Shown here: piece after piece, positions 16,930 through 25,640 of the stretch
How positions within the stretch are numbered: position 1 is the first letter of the stretch
Layout of the letters: every line of letters begins with the position of its first letter
Source of the DNA: an uncultured Sulfurimonas sp.
GTDB taxonomy: Bacteria > Campylobacterota > Campylobacteria > Campylobacterales > Sulfurimonadaceae
Direction: 5' to 3'
Length of the DNA stretch: 52,097 nucleotides
NCBI GenBank assembly: GCA_937900945.1
Contig: CALCGG010000050.1
Location: 1 to 52,097, forward strand
Made by a program: the position numbers and the translations under genes
Notes under the pieces: generated by a model
The model's input: the letters and a program-made list of their open reading frames with translations, nothing else
Databases searched by the model: none
Told to the model about the DNA's origin: nothing

Positions 16930-18792
16930 ATGCTAGATAATATGAAATTTTATGATTTTATTCATAAGCAGATACTTGTTTTTATAATTATAAATTTAAG
17001 CACTGCACCTGGGTATCTTCTGATAGGCTATTTTTATTCATCCATGTATATAGAGATGTTATGGTTTGTGGCAGTATTGCTGATTAGTCTTTGGGGCTAT
17101 AGATTGCGTATAAACTATCTAAAAAATGACATGGATGTTAAAGAAAAAGAGGTATGGCTAACGAAAACAAAGTTTTATCTTTTCTTTTCATCTTATGTAT
17201 GGACATTTATGTTTGTTGTATATGCTTTACAAGATAAAATTGAGCTTCATTATATATCTCTGGTTACACAAATTGGCATATCAGTTGTTGCGGCAACACT
17301 TCTATCATCACAAAAGCGATTAGCAATTTTTACAGTAGTAAATCTAATGTTTCCGGTGCTTGTGTATTTTATATTGATAGATCAAACGTATGCATACTTA
17401 CTCGCATTCTTTTCCATTGTACTTAGTGCTGTATTATTATACTCATCAACAAATACTTTTAAGTATCTCTATAAGAGCCAGTATCAGGCCTATCATGACC
17501 GTTTAACCTCGCTAGGCAATAGACGTTATTTTATAGAGTTTTTAGAGAACACAATCAAAAGATTAAAATCCAAGGGAGGCTTTTCTTTTTTCTTATTGAT
17601 AGATTTGGACCATTTTAAAACTATAAATGACAGCTTGGGTCATGACGTAGGAGATATGCTGCTTATAGAAGTTTCTTCAAGAATGAAAAAATTGGCTGCA
17701 CAAAACAATTCTATTGTACTGCGACTCGGTGGAGATGAATTTAGCATAATAAGTGGAATTTTTGATGACAGAAAAAAATGTTTAAAGGCTGCTTTGAGTC
17801 TTTCTCAAGAGTTACTCGAAGTCATTAAGCAAAACTACAATGTAGAGGAAAATAGTTTATTTATCAGCGCAAGTATTGGTGTGACTGTTTTAAATGACAT
17901 TGAAGTGAATGCAACTCAATTTATAAAAGAAGCTGATATTGCTATGTATGAAGCAAAGCATCAAGGCCGGGATGGGATAATTATATTTAATAAAGAGTTG
18001 TCTAAAAAAGTAGAACTAAAACTCGAAATAGAAAGATTATTGCGTTTTTCACTTGAAAATAATGAAATATCATTAAGATTTCAACCTCAAATAAATAGTG
18101 ATAATACTAAGAGTTGTGAAGTTTTAGTAAGATGGAACAATTTAAAATTGGGCTTTATCCCTCCAGATGTTTTTATACCTATAGCCGAGCAAACAGGTTA
18201 CATCATAGAATTGGGATATTATATTCTTGAAGAATCATTTAAAACTTTAAGAGAGTGGGATGAAAAAGGGATAGAATTTAAAAAGATGTCTATAAACATC
18301 AGTATATTACAGATGCTTAATGTAGGTTTTATTGATGATGTTAAGGCTCTAATTGAAAAATATTTAACGAGCAGGCAAATCAGTAAAGTGATTTTTGAAA
18401 TCACAGAAACAAGTTTGGCTCAGAGCGTAGAGGAATTGATTGTCAATATGCGTGCTTTAAAAGAATTAGGAATAAATTTTTCATTGGATGATTTTGGAAC
18501 AGGATATTCATCTTTGAGCTATCTTTCAAAACTACCGATAAGTGAACTGAAAATTGATAAATCTTTTATCGATGAATTAAGATTGACTCAAGATGGAACT
18601 ATTGTTAGAACAATCCTGGATATTGCTAAAAATATGAAACTGGAAGTTGTGGCAGAAGGTGTTGAGGAAGAATTTGAAAAAAATTATTTAATTGAAAATA
18701 ATTGTGACATATTACAAGGATATTATTTTTCAATGCCTATAACAAAAGAAGAATTTGAAAATTATTTTCCTTCATCTATTAGAAAAATTTGA
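16930..18792 (+). CDS. Membrane GGDEF-EAL dual-domain cyclic-di-GMP protein
   Basis: The 620-residue protein has an N-terminal region with five or more hydrophobic segments (to about residue 180), a GGDEF domain with DLDHFKTINDSLGHD and LRLGGDEF (GGDEF at 267-271), and an EAL domain whose first motif reads EVLVRW (Glu397). Later EAL motifs NISILQM, EITETS, DDFGTGYSSLSYL and KIDKSF are intact, so phosphodiesterase activity is plausible. GGDEF is canonical but the RxxD inhibitory site five residues before it is missing (AQNN), so product inhibition is unlikely. TAGGAA precedes the ATG. No sensor fold was recognised. Confidence 0.92.
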   Translation: MLDNMKFYDFIHKQILVFIIINLSTAPGYLLIGYFYSSMYIEMLWFVAVLLISLWGYRLRINYLKNDMDVKEKEVWLTKTKFYLFFSSYVWTFMFVVYALQDKIELHYISLVTQIGISVVAATLLSSQKRLAIFTVVNLMFPVLVYFILIDQTYAYLLAFFSIVLSAVLLYSSTNTFKYLYKSQYQAYHDRLTSLGNRRYFIEFLENTIKRLKSKGGFSFFLLIDLDHFKTINDSLGHDVGDMLLIEVSSRMKKLAAQNNSIVLRLGGDEFSIISGIFDDRKKCLKAALSLSQELLEVIKQNYNVEENSLFISASIGVTVLNDIEVNATQFIKEADIAMYEAKHQGRDGIIIFNKELSKKVELKLEIERLLRFSLENNEISLRFQPQINSDNTKSCEVLVRWNNLKLGFIPPDVFIPIAEQTGYIIELGYYILEESFKTLREWDEKGIEFKKMSINISILQMLNVGFIDDVKALIEKYLTSRQISKVIFEITETSLAQSVEELIVNMRALKELGINFSLDDFGTGYSSLSYLSKLPISELKIDKSFIDELRLTQDGTIVRTILDIAKNMKLEVVAEGVEEEFEKNYLIENNCDILQGYYFSMPITKEEFENYFPSSIRKI

Positions 18793-18798
18793 TATAAT
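18793..18798 (+). promoter_or_regulatory. -10 box for the nadE operon
   Basis: TATAAT overlaps the TGA of the GGDEF-EAL gene and lies 28 bp before the nadE ATG, preceded by an AT-rich run. It would drive nadE and the following three genes. Confidence 0.6.
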
Positions 18799-18825
18799 TA
18801 TATTTCAAAGGATTTTAAGGTTTAA

Positions 18826-19632
18826 ATGAAAAAGTATGAGCAAATAGCAGATTATTTACAACGATTTCTAGATAATGAAGTTCGTAAAACCGGAATAAAA
18901 AAAGTTGTCATTGGATTAAGTGGTGGTATTGATTCTGCCGTTGTTGCAGTGTTGGCCCATAACACTTTTAAAGATAACCTTTTATGCGTAAAGATGCCAT
19001 CGCAGTACTCATCACAAGCCTCTTTGGATGATGCGGATGCTCTTTGTTCTGATTTTGGCATGAGAAGCATAACCGCTTCTATAGAGCCCATGTTAAAAGC
19101 TTATGAGGAGTTGAATCCGGATATGGATAACCTCAGAAAAGGTAATTTTTCTTCGCGGATGAGAATGGCAACACTTTTTGATATCTCCGCCAGAGAAAAT
19201 GCTTTAGTTTTAGGGACTAGTAACAAAAGTGAACTTATGCTGGGCTATGGAACCCTCTATGGTGATCTCTCAAGTGCAGTCAATCCGATAGGGGACTTAT
19301 ATAAAAGTGAAGTTTATGAACTCGCACGGTACTTGAATGTAACTCCAAGTATCATAAATAAAGCTCCATCCGCAGATTTATGGGATGGTCAAAGTGATGA
19401 GCAAGATTTAGGCTATACTTATGCTGAATTAGATGAAGCATTGAGACTTTATGTAGAAGATAGATTGTCACAAGAAGAGATAGTTGAAAAAGGCATCAGT
19501 AAAAATATGCTTGATATGATAATAGGTAGAATTTTTCGTAATCAGTTTAAGCGAAAGATGCCTGTTATTGCAAAACTGACTTCCAGAACAATCAACCATG
19601 ATTTTAATTATCCAAGGGATATAACACTATAA
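18826..19632 (+). CDS. nadE: NH3-dependent NAD+ synthetase
   Basis: NadE amidates nicotinate adenine dinucleotide to NAD+ with ATP and ammonia. The 268-residue protein has the N-type ATP pyrophosphatase loop GLSGGIDSAVV (about 29-39), then GTSNKSELMLGYGTLYGD and PSADLWDGQSDEQDLGY. There is no N-terminal glutaminase domain, so it depends on free ammonia. It starts a four-gene run nadE / aminotransferase / lpxK / argB with gaps of 10-12 bp. A nadE-lpxK neighbourhood is also known in Campylobacter and Helicobacter, as I recall. Confidence 0.95.
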   Translation: MKKYEQIADYLQRFLDNEVRKTGIKKVVIGLSGGIDSAVVAVLAHNTFKDNLLCVKMPSQYSSQASLDDADALCSDFGMRSITASIEPMLKAYEELNPDMDNLRKGNFSSRMRMATLFDISARENALVLGTSNKSELMLGYGTLYGDLSSAVNPIGDLYKSEVYELARYLNVTPSIINKAPSADLWDGQSDEQDLGYTYAELDEALRLYVEDRLSQEEIVEKGISKNMLDMIIGRIFRNQFKRKMPVIAKLTSRTINHDFNYPRDITL

Positions 19633-19643
19633 GGACTTTAAAT

Positions 19644-20765
19644 ATGAAAATTCCATTTTATAAATATGTTAGCGGACGAGAAGCGCATTCAAATGTGAGT
19701 GATGTACTAGATGGCGAGGATATAAATCAAGTTGAAGAACTTGAAAATGATTTTGCTTCTTATATCGGGTCGGAATATGCATTGGCAACTTCTCATGGGA
19801 CTTCCGCACTTCATTTAGCTATGTTGGCACTTGATTTAAAAAGAGGTGACAAAGTTGTGTGTTCGGTGAATGCACATCCAACGATTCCAGAAGTAGTTCG
19901 TCACTTTGATGCTGAACCTGTTTTTATAGATATTGATGCAGATACTTATAATATTAATCTTGATAGCTTAGAATCATACTTGGAAGACAACCAGTCTAAA
20001 AAATTAAAAGCTGTTGTCATAACCCATATTGGCGGTCAATGTGTAGATTTGGACAGAATTTATTCTATGGCTAAAATCTATGATGTAAAAATAGTAGAAG
20101 ATGCATGTGATGCTTTAGGCGCAACTTATCATGGTAATAAAATTGGTTCTACCGGTGCAGATATAACTTGTTTTGACTTTTCATCACATTTAAAGAAAAA
20201 TATATGTAATGGCGGCATGCTGGTTACAGATGATGATGAAATTATTGAAAGAGCAAGACTTTTATCAAATCATGCAATTATTAGGGATGAAGATGCTTTA
20301 GAATATATTTATGATATTACAGATATAGGAAATGACTATTCACTCAGTCAGTTAAATGCAGCTTACATAAGAGCGCAGATTCAAGATCAAGATAAAAACA
20401 TAAAAAGACAGCAAGAGATAGCTAAAATGTATAGTGATGCTCTTGTTGAAACTCCACATGTAAAAATTCCGGACATGAGTAATAAAGAACATCCCTTCTT
20501 TTTGTATATTGTGAAAATAGATAAAAATCGTGATTCTTTTGCAGTGGAATTAAAAAATGAATCCATACAAACAGGACTTCACTACATCCCTTTACATTTG
20601 CTAACGTATTACAAGTCAAAATATTCTCTCCGTGTAAATGACTTTCCTATTGCACTTAGAAGTTTTCAACAAATTTTATCTCTTCCTATTTATCCAAGCA
20701 TGGATGATAAAGAAGTGAAATATGTTATAGATAAGATTAAAAAAATAGCAAAAACAAGAGTTTAA
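19644..20765 (+). CDS. DegT/DnrJ/EryC1/StrS-family PLP aminotransferase
   Basis: The 373-residue protein matches sugar aminotransferases of the DegT class: SHGTSALHLAMLAL (about 50-63) for PLP phosphate, VEDACDALGATY (about 151-162) for the pyridine-binding Asp, and the Schiff-base Lys in FSSHLKKNICNGGML. Members transaminate nucleotide-linked keto-sugars for cell-surface glycans. The substrate is not readable. Its place between nadE and lpxK suggests a tie to lipid A or another surface sugar, but the neighbours could be chance. AAGGAC lies upstream of the ATG. Confidence 0.85.
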   Translation: MKIPFYKYVSGREAHSNVSDVLDGEDINQVEELENDFASYIGSEYALATSHGTSALHLAMLALDLKRGDKVVCSVNAHPTIPEVVRHFDAEPVFIDIDADTYNINLDSLESYLEDNQSKKLKAVVITHIGGQCVDLDRIYSMAKIYDVKIVEDACDALGATYHGNKIGSTGADITCFDFSSHLKKNICNGGMLVTDDDEIIERARLLSNHAIIRDEDALEYIYDITDIGNDYSLSQLNAAYIRAQIQDQDKNIKRQQEIAKMYSDALVETPHVKIPDMSNKEHPFFLYIVKIDKNRDSFAVELKNESIQTGLHYIPLHLLTYYKSKYSLRVNDFPIALRSFQQILSLPIYPSMDDKEVKYVIDKIKKIAKTRV

Positions 20766-20777
20766 AAAGCAAATATA

Positions 20778-21689
20778 TTGAAAAAAAATATAGTGTTTTG
20801 GGTTGAAGAATATTTTTACAACCCAAGTCTATTTCAAAAACTGCTTTCCCTTCTACTTCTTCCCTTTAGTTGGATTTACTGTTTTATCATGTACTTGCGT
20901 TTTAAAAGTAAAAAAGCTAGAGATTTTGGTATAGACATAGTAAGTGTGGGAAATTTAACAGTGGGTGGAAGTGGTAAAACACCGCTGACCAGCGCACTGG
21001 CTTTAAGATATGAAAAAGTTGCAATTGTCCTCCGCGGCTATGGAAGAAATAGCAAAGGTCTCCATGTAGTTAAAGATTTTAAAAATATTTTATGCGATGT
21101 AGATGTGAGTGGCGATGAAGCCATGATATATGCGCATAAACTACCAGACGCTATCGTAATTGTAAGTGAAGATAGAAAGAAAGCTATTTTAAAAGCAAAA
21201 GAGATGGGCGCTAAACTTGTTTTTTTAGATGATGCTTATTCAAAGCATGATATAAAAAAATTAGATTTACTTATAGAAGTGAAAAGTAAAAATACAAGCT
21301 GTTTGCCATCAGGACCATTCAGAGAGAGATTATGGAACTCGAAAAAAGCTTTTGTACTAGAAGATGGACTTGATTTTAGAAGAGTTGTTGAACTTAAAAA
21401 TAAAAGTGATAGAATGTCATTAGTAACGGCAATAGCAAGACCGAATCGTTTGAGCCAGTTTTTACCAGAAGTTGTGAGTAAAAACTACTTTGAAGACCAT
21501 CACTTTTTTACTAAAGAAGAGTTACAGGAAGTGTTAAAAAAAGACAATGCTGACTCTATTTTACTTACATATAAAGATTTTGTAAAAGTTGAATCTTTCG
21601 GGCTTCCACTATCACTTTTAGATTTACATGTGGAAGTTCAAGAGAGAGTTTTTGAAATAATAGATAATTATCTATGGCTAAGGACTTAG
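20778..21689 (+). CDS. lpxK: Tetraacyldisaccharide 4'-kinase
   Basis: LpxK phosphorylates the 4' position of the lipid A precursor at the inner membrane. The 303-residue protein has an N-terminal hydrophobic hairpin (about 18-40), the P-loop GNLTVGGSGKTPLT (about 58-71), RGYGR, DEAMIYA and FLDDAYSKHDIKKLDLL. No ATG is present: TTG at 20778 keeps the full N terminus (FWVEEYFYNPS); a GTG at 20793 is the alternative. The upstream sequence has only a weak ribosome site, so translation may depend on the preceding gene 12 bp away. Confidence 0.9.
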   Translation: MKKNIVFWVEEYFYNPSLFQKLLSLLLLPFSWIYCFIMYLRFKSKKARDFGIDIVSVGNLTVGGSGKTPLTSALALRYEKVAIVLRGYGRNSKGLHVVKDFKNILCDVDVSGDEAMIYAHKLPDAIVIVSEDRKKAILKAKEMGAKLVFLDDAYSKHDIKKLDLLIEVKSKNTSCLPSGPFRERLWNSKKAFVLEDGLDFRRVVELKNKSDRMSLVTAIARPNRLSQFLPEVVSKNYFEDHHFFTKEELQEVLKKDNADSILLTYKDFVKVESFGLPLSLLDLHVEVQERVFEIIDNYLWLRT

Positions 21690-21699
21690 GGGGTCAAAA

Positions 21700-22551
21700 G
21701 TGCAAAAGAAGATTGAAACAGCAAAGACATTGCTCGAAGCATTGCCTTTCATAAAAGAGTTCAACAATCAGATAGTAGTTATTAAATATGGTGGTTCGGC
21801 TCAAACCTCACCACAGTTAAAAGAGAAGTTTGCTGAGGATATTCTGCTTATGTATCTTGTTGGAATCAGACCCGTGATTGTTCATGGCGGTGGACAAAAG
21901 ATAACGGATATGCTGGAAGCTCTTAGAATAGAAACCAAGTTTTTAGAAGGACAGAGAGTTACATCCAAAGAGGTCATGAGAATAGTCGAGATGATACTCA
22001 GCGGTGAGATAAACAAAGAGATAGTTTCTCTGCTTAACTCTCATGGAGCAAAAGGAATTGGAATCAGCGGAAAAGATGCCCATTTTATAACGGCAAAAGC
22101 AAAAGATTTTGCAAAATGGGGCTTGACCGGAAATATTACACATGTAAAGCCTGATGTTATTTTAAATTTAATTGAAAATAACTTTATTCCTGTTATCGCT
22201 CCAATAGCCGCTGGTGAAGAGATGGGTCATCCAGGCTTTAATATTAATGCTGATTTGTGTGCCTCTTATGTTGCCAAGGCGATAGGTGCAAATAAGATTA
22301 TTTTTTTAACCGATACAGCCGGAGTCTTAAATAAGGATAAAGAACTCCTAGGATCACTCACAAAAGCTGAAGTTGAGCGTTTAAAAACGGATGGGACTAT
22401 ACATGGAGGAATGGTTCCAAAAGTAGACGCCTGTATAGAAGCGATTGAAGGGGGAGTTCAAAAAGCCCATATAATTGATGGCAGAATTGAACACTCTATA
22501 CTTTTAGAGCTATTGACTAAAGAGGGTGTCGGTACACAGATCATTAAGTAG
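21700..22551 (+). CDS. argB: Acetylglutamate kinase
   Basis: ArgB phosphorylates N-acetylglutamate, the second step of arginine synthesis. The 283-residue protein has VIKYGGSAQ (about 26-34), VHGGGQKITDML (about 60-71), FNINADLCASYVAKAIGA and FLTDTAGVL, with GGMVPKVDAC near the end. Length is typical of the arginine-sensitive hexameric type, which has an extra N-terminal helix (here about residues 3-18). The start is GTG at 21700 with AGGGGG 6 nt upstream. argH of the same pathway is at 32217. Confidence 0.95.
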   Translation: MQKKIETAKTLLEALPFIKEFNNQIVVIKYGGSAQTSPQLKEKFAEDILLMYLVGIRPVIVHGGGQKITDMLEALRIETKFLEGQRVTSKEVMRIVEMILSGEINKEIVSLLNSHGAKGIGISGKDAHFITAKAKDFAKWGLTGNITHVKPDVILNLIENNFIPVIAPIAAGEEMGHPGFNINADLCASYVAKAIGANKIIFLTDTAGVLNKDKELLGSLTKAEVERLKTDGTIHGGMVPKVDACIEAIEGGVQKAHIIDGRIEHSILLELLTKEGVGTQIIK

Positions 22552-22567
22552 AACTCTTCTTGACTTC

Positions 22568-23815
22568 TTACTTTGAGATGACTCTGTTTCTTCCAGCATT
22601 CTTAGCGCTATAGAGATTTGAATCAGCATGATTGAAAAAAGTACTTTCAGTATCCTGCAAATCATATTGAGTGACTCCGATTGAACATTTAACATCCACT
22701 GATTTACCTGAGTGGTTGTCCAGTATTACAAGCTCCTCAATACTTTTTCTAATCCGCTCAGCTATCTTTGTCGCTTTTTCTAAGAATGTATCCGGTAAAA
22801 GTATGACAAATTCTTCTCCACCCCATCTAACACATACATCCTGAGCGCGTATTTTTTTAGTTAAGATTTTTGCAAACTCTTTTAATACTAAATCTCCAAA
22901 ATTATGACCATAAGTGTCATTAATCTTTTTAAAATGGTCTATATCAATAATCATCAAAGAAATTCCGCCAGGCTTATGTAAAATCTCGCTAATAACAGTT
23001 CTGTAATATCTTCTGTTGTATAAATTTGTAAGCGGATCTATATTTGAGAGTTCTTTATCTGTTATATCATGTCTGATAGCTACATATTCTATAACTTCAC
23101 CGTCTGAATTCATAAAAGGGATTATTTCTGTTTTTGCTATAAATTCTCCACCATCTTTTTTTCTATTTTTTACTTTGCCTTTCCATGTGTGGTTCTTATT
23201 TAGTTTTTCCCACATTGCTTTAAAAAAATTGTCACTCATATCGGGATGTCTTATTATATTATGACTTTTTCCCAGCAACTCGTTTGAATCATATCCTGTA
23301 AGAGTACAAAAAGCATCTGTGACATAAATTATAATCCCTTTTGTATCTGTAATACTGAGTGCAACATGTTCTTCAATAAGTTTTGAATCAAAAGTAAACC
23401 TTCTATCTTTTATAGCTCTTTTTTTAGTATAAATACCTAAAATTATGTACAGATTAGTATCAAGTATCATTGTTGTATTGCGGATTTCATTTTTGTCAGC
23501 ACCGTTTTCAAATAGAGTCTCAACTATGACGTTTTTTAAAGCGGCACAGTTTAAAAACACATCTTCAACTTCTAATCCAAAATCTAAAAAAGTATCAATA
23601 AATTGACGCATAGCAGGGCACTCAGCTATCTCTTTTTTGAGATTAAAAACCCCTAAAAAGTAGTCCAAGATAGAGTTCGCGATATCTCTTTCATACAAAT
23701 CTTTATCAATATTTAGATTTTTTAATATTTTTGTGACGAACTCTGATTCAAGCCACTCTTTTATTATGTAAGTTCTATTTTGTTGAATAACATCATAAAC
23801 AATGGTTGAATTCAA
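22568..23815 (-). CDS. PAS-GGDEF diguanylate cyclase
   Basis: The 415-residue protein has three parts: an all-helical N-terminal region (about 1-135) without a recognised name, a PAS domain (about 148-255) with SITDTKGIIIYVTDAF, GYDSNELLGKSHNIIRHPDM and the PAC-like DGGEFIAKTEIIPF, and a GGDEF domain (about 258-415) with the active GGEEF (332-336). The inhibitory RxxD site is present (Arg323-Asp326). The PAS resembles Aer-type redox/oxygen sensors. No membrane segment is seen, so it is soluble. The start is TTG at 23813-23815, fixed by GAAGGAA about 5 nt upstream. Confidence 0.9.
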   Translation of the reverse strand: MNSTIVYDVIQQNRTYIIKEWLESEFVTKILKNLNIDKDLYERDIANSILDYFLGVFNLKKEIAECPAMRQFIDTFLDFGLEVEDVFLNCAALKNVIVETLFENGADKNEIRNTTMILDTNLYIILGIYTKKRAIKDRRFTFDSKLIEEHVALSITDTKGIIIYVTDAFCTLTGYDSNELLGKSHNIIRHPDMSDNFFKAMWEKLNKNHTWKGKVKNRKKDGGEFIAKTEIIPFMNSDGEVIEYVAIRHDITDKELSNIDPLTNLYNRRYYRTVISEILHKPGGISLMIIDIDHFKKINDTYGHNFGDLVLKEFAKILTKKIRAQDVCVRWGGEEFVILLPDTFLEKATKIAERIRKSIEELVILDNHSGKSVDVKCSIGVTQYDLQDTESTFFNHADSNLYSAKNAGRNRVISK

Positions 23816-23835
23816 AATAATTCCTTCGGGGGATG

Positions 23836-23852
23836 ATAATATAAAATATTAT
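23836..23852. promoter_or_regulatory. AT-rich palindrome upstream of the PAS-GGDEF gene
   Basis: ATAATAT (23836-23842) and ATATTAT (23846-23852) are perfect half-sites 3 nt apart, 20 bp upstream of the TTG start. The 215-bp divergent region 23816-24030 is very AT-rich, so this could be chance; otherwise it is an operator over the promoter. Confidence 0.3.
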
Positions 23853-23941
23853 ATCATATGATTATGATGAAAATATATTGTTATGATAAATTTGTACAAT
23901 AATGTTGATTATGCCGAGATTATCATTATTATATTTTATGC

Positions 23942-23947
23942 TATACT
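23942..23947 (+). promoter_or_regulatory. Putative -10 box for the DUF2018-hemA-argH operon
   Basis: TATACT lies about 90 bp upstream of the DUF2018 start. No better match sits closer to the gene. The leader would be about 80 nt. Confidence 0.35.
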
Positions 23948-24036
23948 ATAAAACTATTTTTGTGTCATAAAAGTAATCATAGTAAATCAATTAAAGTTTA
24001 AGTATCAATAGATAAAAATTAACATAGGAAATGAAA

Positions 24037-24318
24037 ATGTACGGAATGTTTGAAGACGAAGATGATGTATTTATGGGATCACCAAAGAGTAAATTTATGG
24101 ATGTTGTGTTTAATGCCAACAATGATGTAGTAAGACATGAGTTGGAAAATTTTATAGAAAAATTTGCAACGATGGAGTTGATGCTTGAAGAGCATGTCAG
24201 CGAAGATATAGATCAACAAATTAAAACGTTTATGTATTCGAATCAAGATGATGTTGAGACAAAATCTAAAAGTATTTATATTGAACTGATGGGAACAATA
24301 CTTTCTCAGAGCGAATAG
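24037..24318 (+). CDS. DUF2018 family protein
   Basis: The protein is small, acidic and all-helical (93 residues from ATG 24037). It matches DUF2018, a Campylobacterota family that includes H. pylori HP0242, known for an unusual knotted or interlocked dimer. No function is established. Two ATGs are possible; AGGAA at 24025-24029 lies 7 nt before the second (24037) but only 1 nt before the first (24031), so the second is chosen. It heads the block that leads through polyprenyl synthase, hemA and proS to hemC, in the same order as HP0242-HP0237, as I recall. Confidence 0.8.
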   Translation: MYGMFEDEDDVFMGSPKSKFMDVVFNANNDVVRHELENFIEKFATMELMLEEHVSEDIDQQIKTFMYSNQDDVETKSKSIYIELMGTILSQSE

Positions 24319-24741
24319 TTGCGATTGAAAAGTATTTTACAGATTTTTATCCTTTTAACGCTTGCTTTTAGTGTCATGAGCGCAAGCGAACTACGAGAAG
24401 TTAAGAAAATATCCTTAAAAAAGGATGAGCAAAAGGAAATTCTTGTAAAATACGATTCGATAAAAAAACTGTTTAAATTTAGATGGACATTGTATAAAAA
24501 TGGCGGGCTTGTTATATTTAGGTCATATGACACTATTGTCGCCCAAAATATCCTCTATCTTAGGCATAAAAATCAAAGTTTCAGGCTTGAATTAAAGTCA
24601 AGAGGTGTTGATAATTATAATGTGCCTTATGTGCTAGTTAAATTTAAAGAGTTTAATCAAGAAACAAAAACAGCAGATTTCGAACTGTATTTGTCTGATG
24701 AAAAACAGCAGATTGTTTTAGAATATTTAAACGAAAAGTAG
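24319..24741 (+). CDS. Exported protein of unknown function (HP0241-like position)
   Basis: A signal peptide (hydrophobic core ILQIFILLTLAF, cleavage probably after VMSA, near residue 21) is followed by about 118 residues rich in beta-strand and charged residues, with a repeated K-x-K pattern and few Cys. I do not recognise a domain. The protein should be periplasmic. The start is TTG at 24319, directly after the TAG of the DUF2018 gene; a second TTG at 24325 is equally possible. The position between DUF2018 and polyprenyl synthase corresponds to H. pylori HP0241. Confidence 0.72.
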   Translation: MRLKSILQIFILLTLAFSVMSASELREVKKISLKKDEQKEILVKYDSIKKLFKFRWTLYKNGGLVIFRSYDTIVAQNILYLRHKNQSFRLELKSRGVDNYNVPYVLVKFKEFNQETKTADFELYLSDEKQQIVLEYLNEK

Positions 24742-24752
24742 AAGAGGGATGA

Positions 24753-25640
24753 ATGCAGAGAGTTGAGCAAGAGATAGCAAGACTGATAAAAGAGATTGAC
24801 TATGATGAGGTGACTCATCTTTTTAGTATGCTTAGCGGCGGTAAAAGGCTTAGGGCAAAATTGATTTTAAAGATAGCTTCTTCTGATGAGAGAGCTCCTT
24901 TGCTTGCTGCTATTGTGGAACTGATTCACGGTGCAAGTCTTTTACACGATGATGTGATTGACGAGTCGCATACAAGAAGAGGTGTAGCCTCTGTCAATGC
25001 AACTGAGGGCAGTAAAACAGCTGTTATGCTTGGTGATATACTTTATTCAAAAGCCTTTAGTGAATTGGTCAGTTTTGACAGAGATATTGCAAAAGTTGTA
25101 TCTTCTTCAGTTACAGCGCTTTCCAAGGGTGAAATGCAAGATGTGAAGTTAGCCCAAATATTTAATAGCGATGAAGATAAATATCTTGATATGCTTTATC
25201 TAAAAACCGCCACTCTCATAGAAGCATCCGCAATCGCTGCAGCACTTTTAGTCGGCAAAGATATACAGACATATGGTCTTTACGGCAGAAATCTGGGGCT
25301 TTCCTTCCAGATTATTGATGATATCTTAGACATTACTTCAGATGCTGTAACTCTTGGAAAACCTTCTATGAATGACTATGTGGAAGGCAAATGTACCCTT
25401 CCGTATATTTATCTTTACCAAGCTTTAGACGATGCTGATAAACAAAGATTAGTATTCTCACATGCGAAGTCCATAGATACGGATGAAGCTCTTTGGATAA
25501 AAGAGAAGATGGAAGAACATCAAAGTATTGAGCGCGCTTTTAAGTTGGCTCATGAACTTTCGCACGAGGCTATGGAAGCAGTAAGCGATGACCATGCCCT
25601 TGTATCAATTTTAGACACTATGATAAAAAGAAGTTATTAA
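24753..25640 (+). CDS. ispB: Trans-polyprenyl diphosphate synthase (probably long-chain)
   Basis: The enzyme condenses isopentenyl diphosphate units onto an allylic primer. The 295 residues show GGKRLRAK (about 30-37), the first Asp-rich motif LLHDDVIDE (about 67-75) with R79-R80, and the second IIDDILD (about 191-197). Residues just before the first motif (HGASLLHDD) are small, with Ala at -5, which fits long-chain synthases that supply the menaquinone tail rather than FPP synthase. This chain-length call is inference. Its TAA overlaps the hemA ATG (TAATG). Confidence 0.85.
   Translation: MQRVEQEIARLIKEIDYDEVTHLFSMLSGGKRLRAKLILKIASSDERAPLLAAIVELIHGASLLHDDVIDESHTRRGVASVNATEGSKTAVMLGDILYSKAFSELVSFDRDIAKVVSSSVTALSKGEMQDVKLAQIFNSDEDKYLDMLYLKTATLIEASAIAAALLVGKDIQTYGLYGRNLGLSFQIIDDILDITSDAVTLGKPSMNDYVEGKCTLPYIYLYQALDDADKQRLVFSHAKSIDTDEALWIKEKMEEHQSIERAFKLAHELSHEAMEAVSDDHALVSILDTMIKRSY

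Noticed and set aside
23910-23940. Fur-box-like sequence (GATTATCATTATTAT)
   Set aside because: It resembles part of the E. coli Fur consensus, but the region is extremely AT-rich and no iron gene is adjacent.
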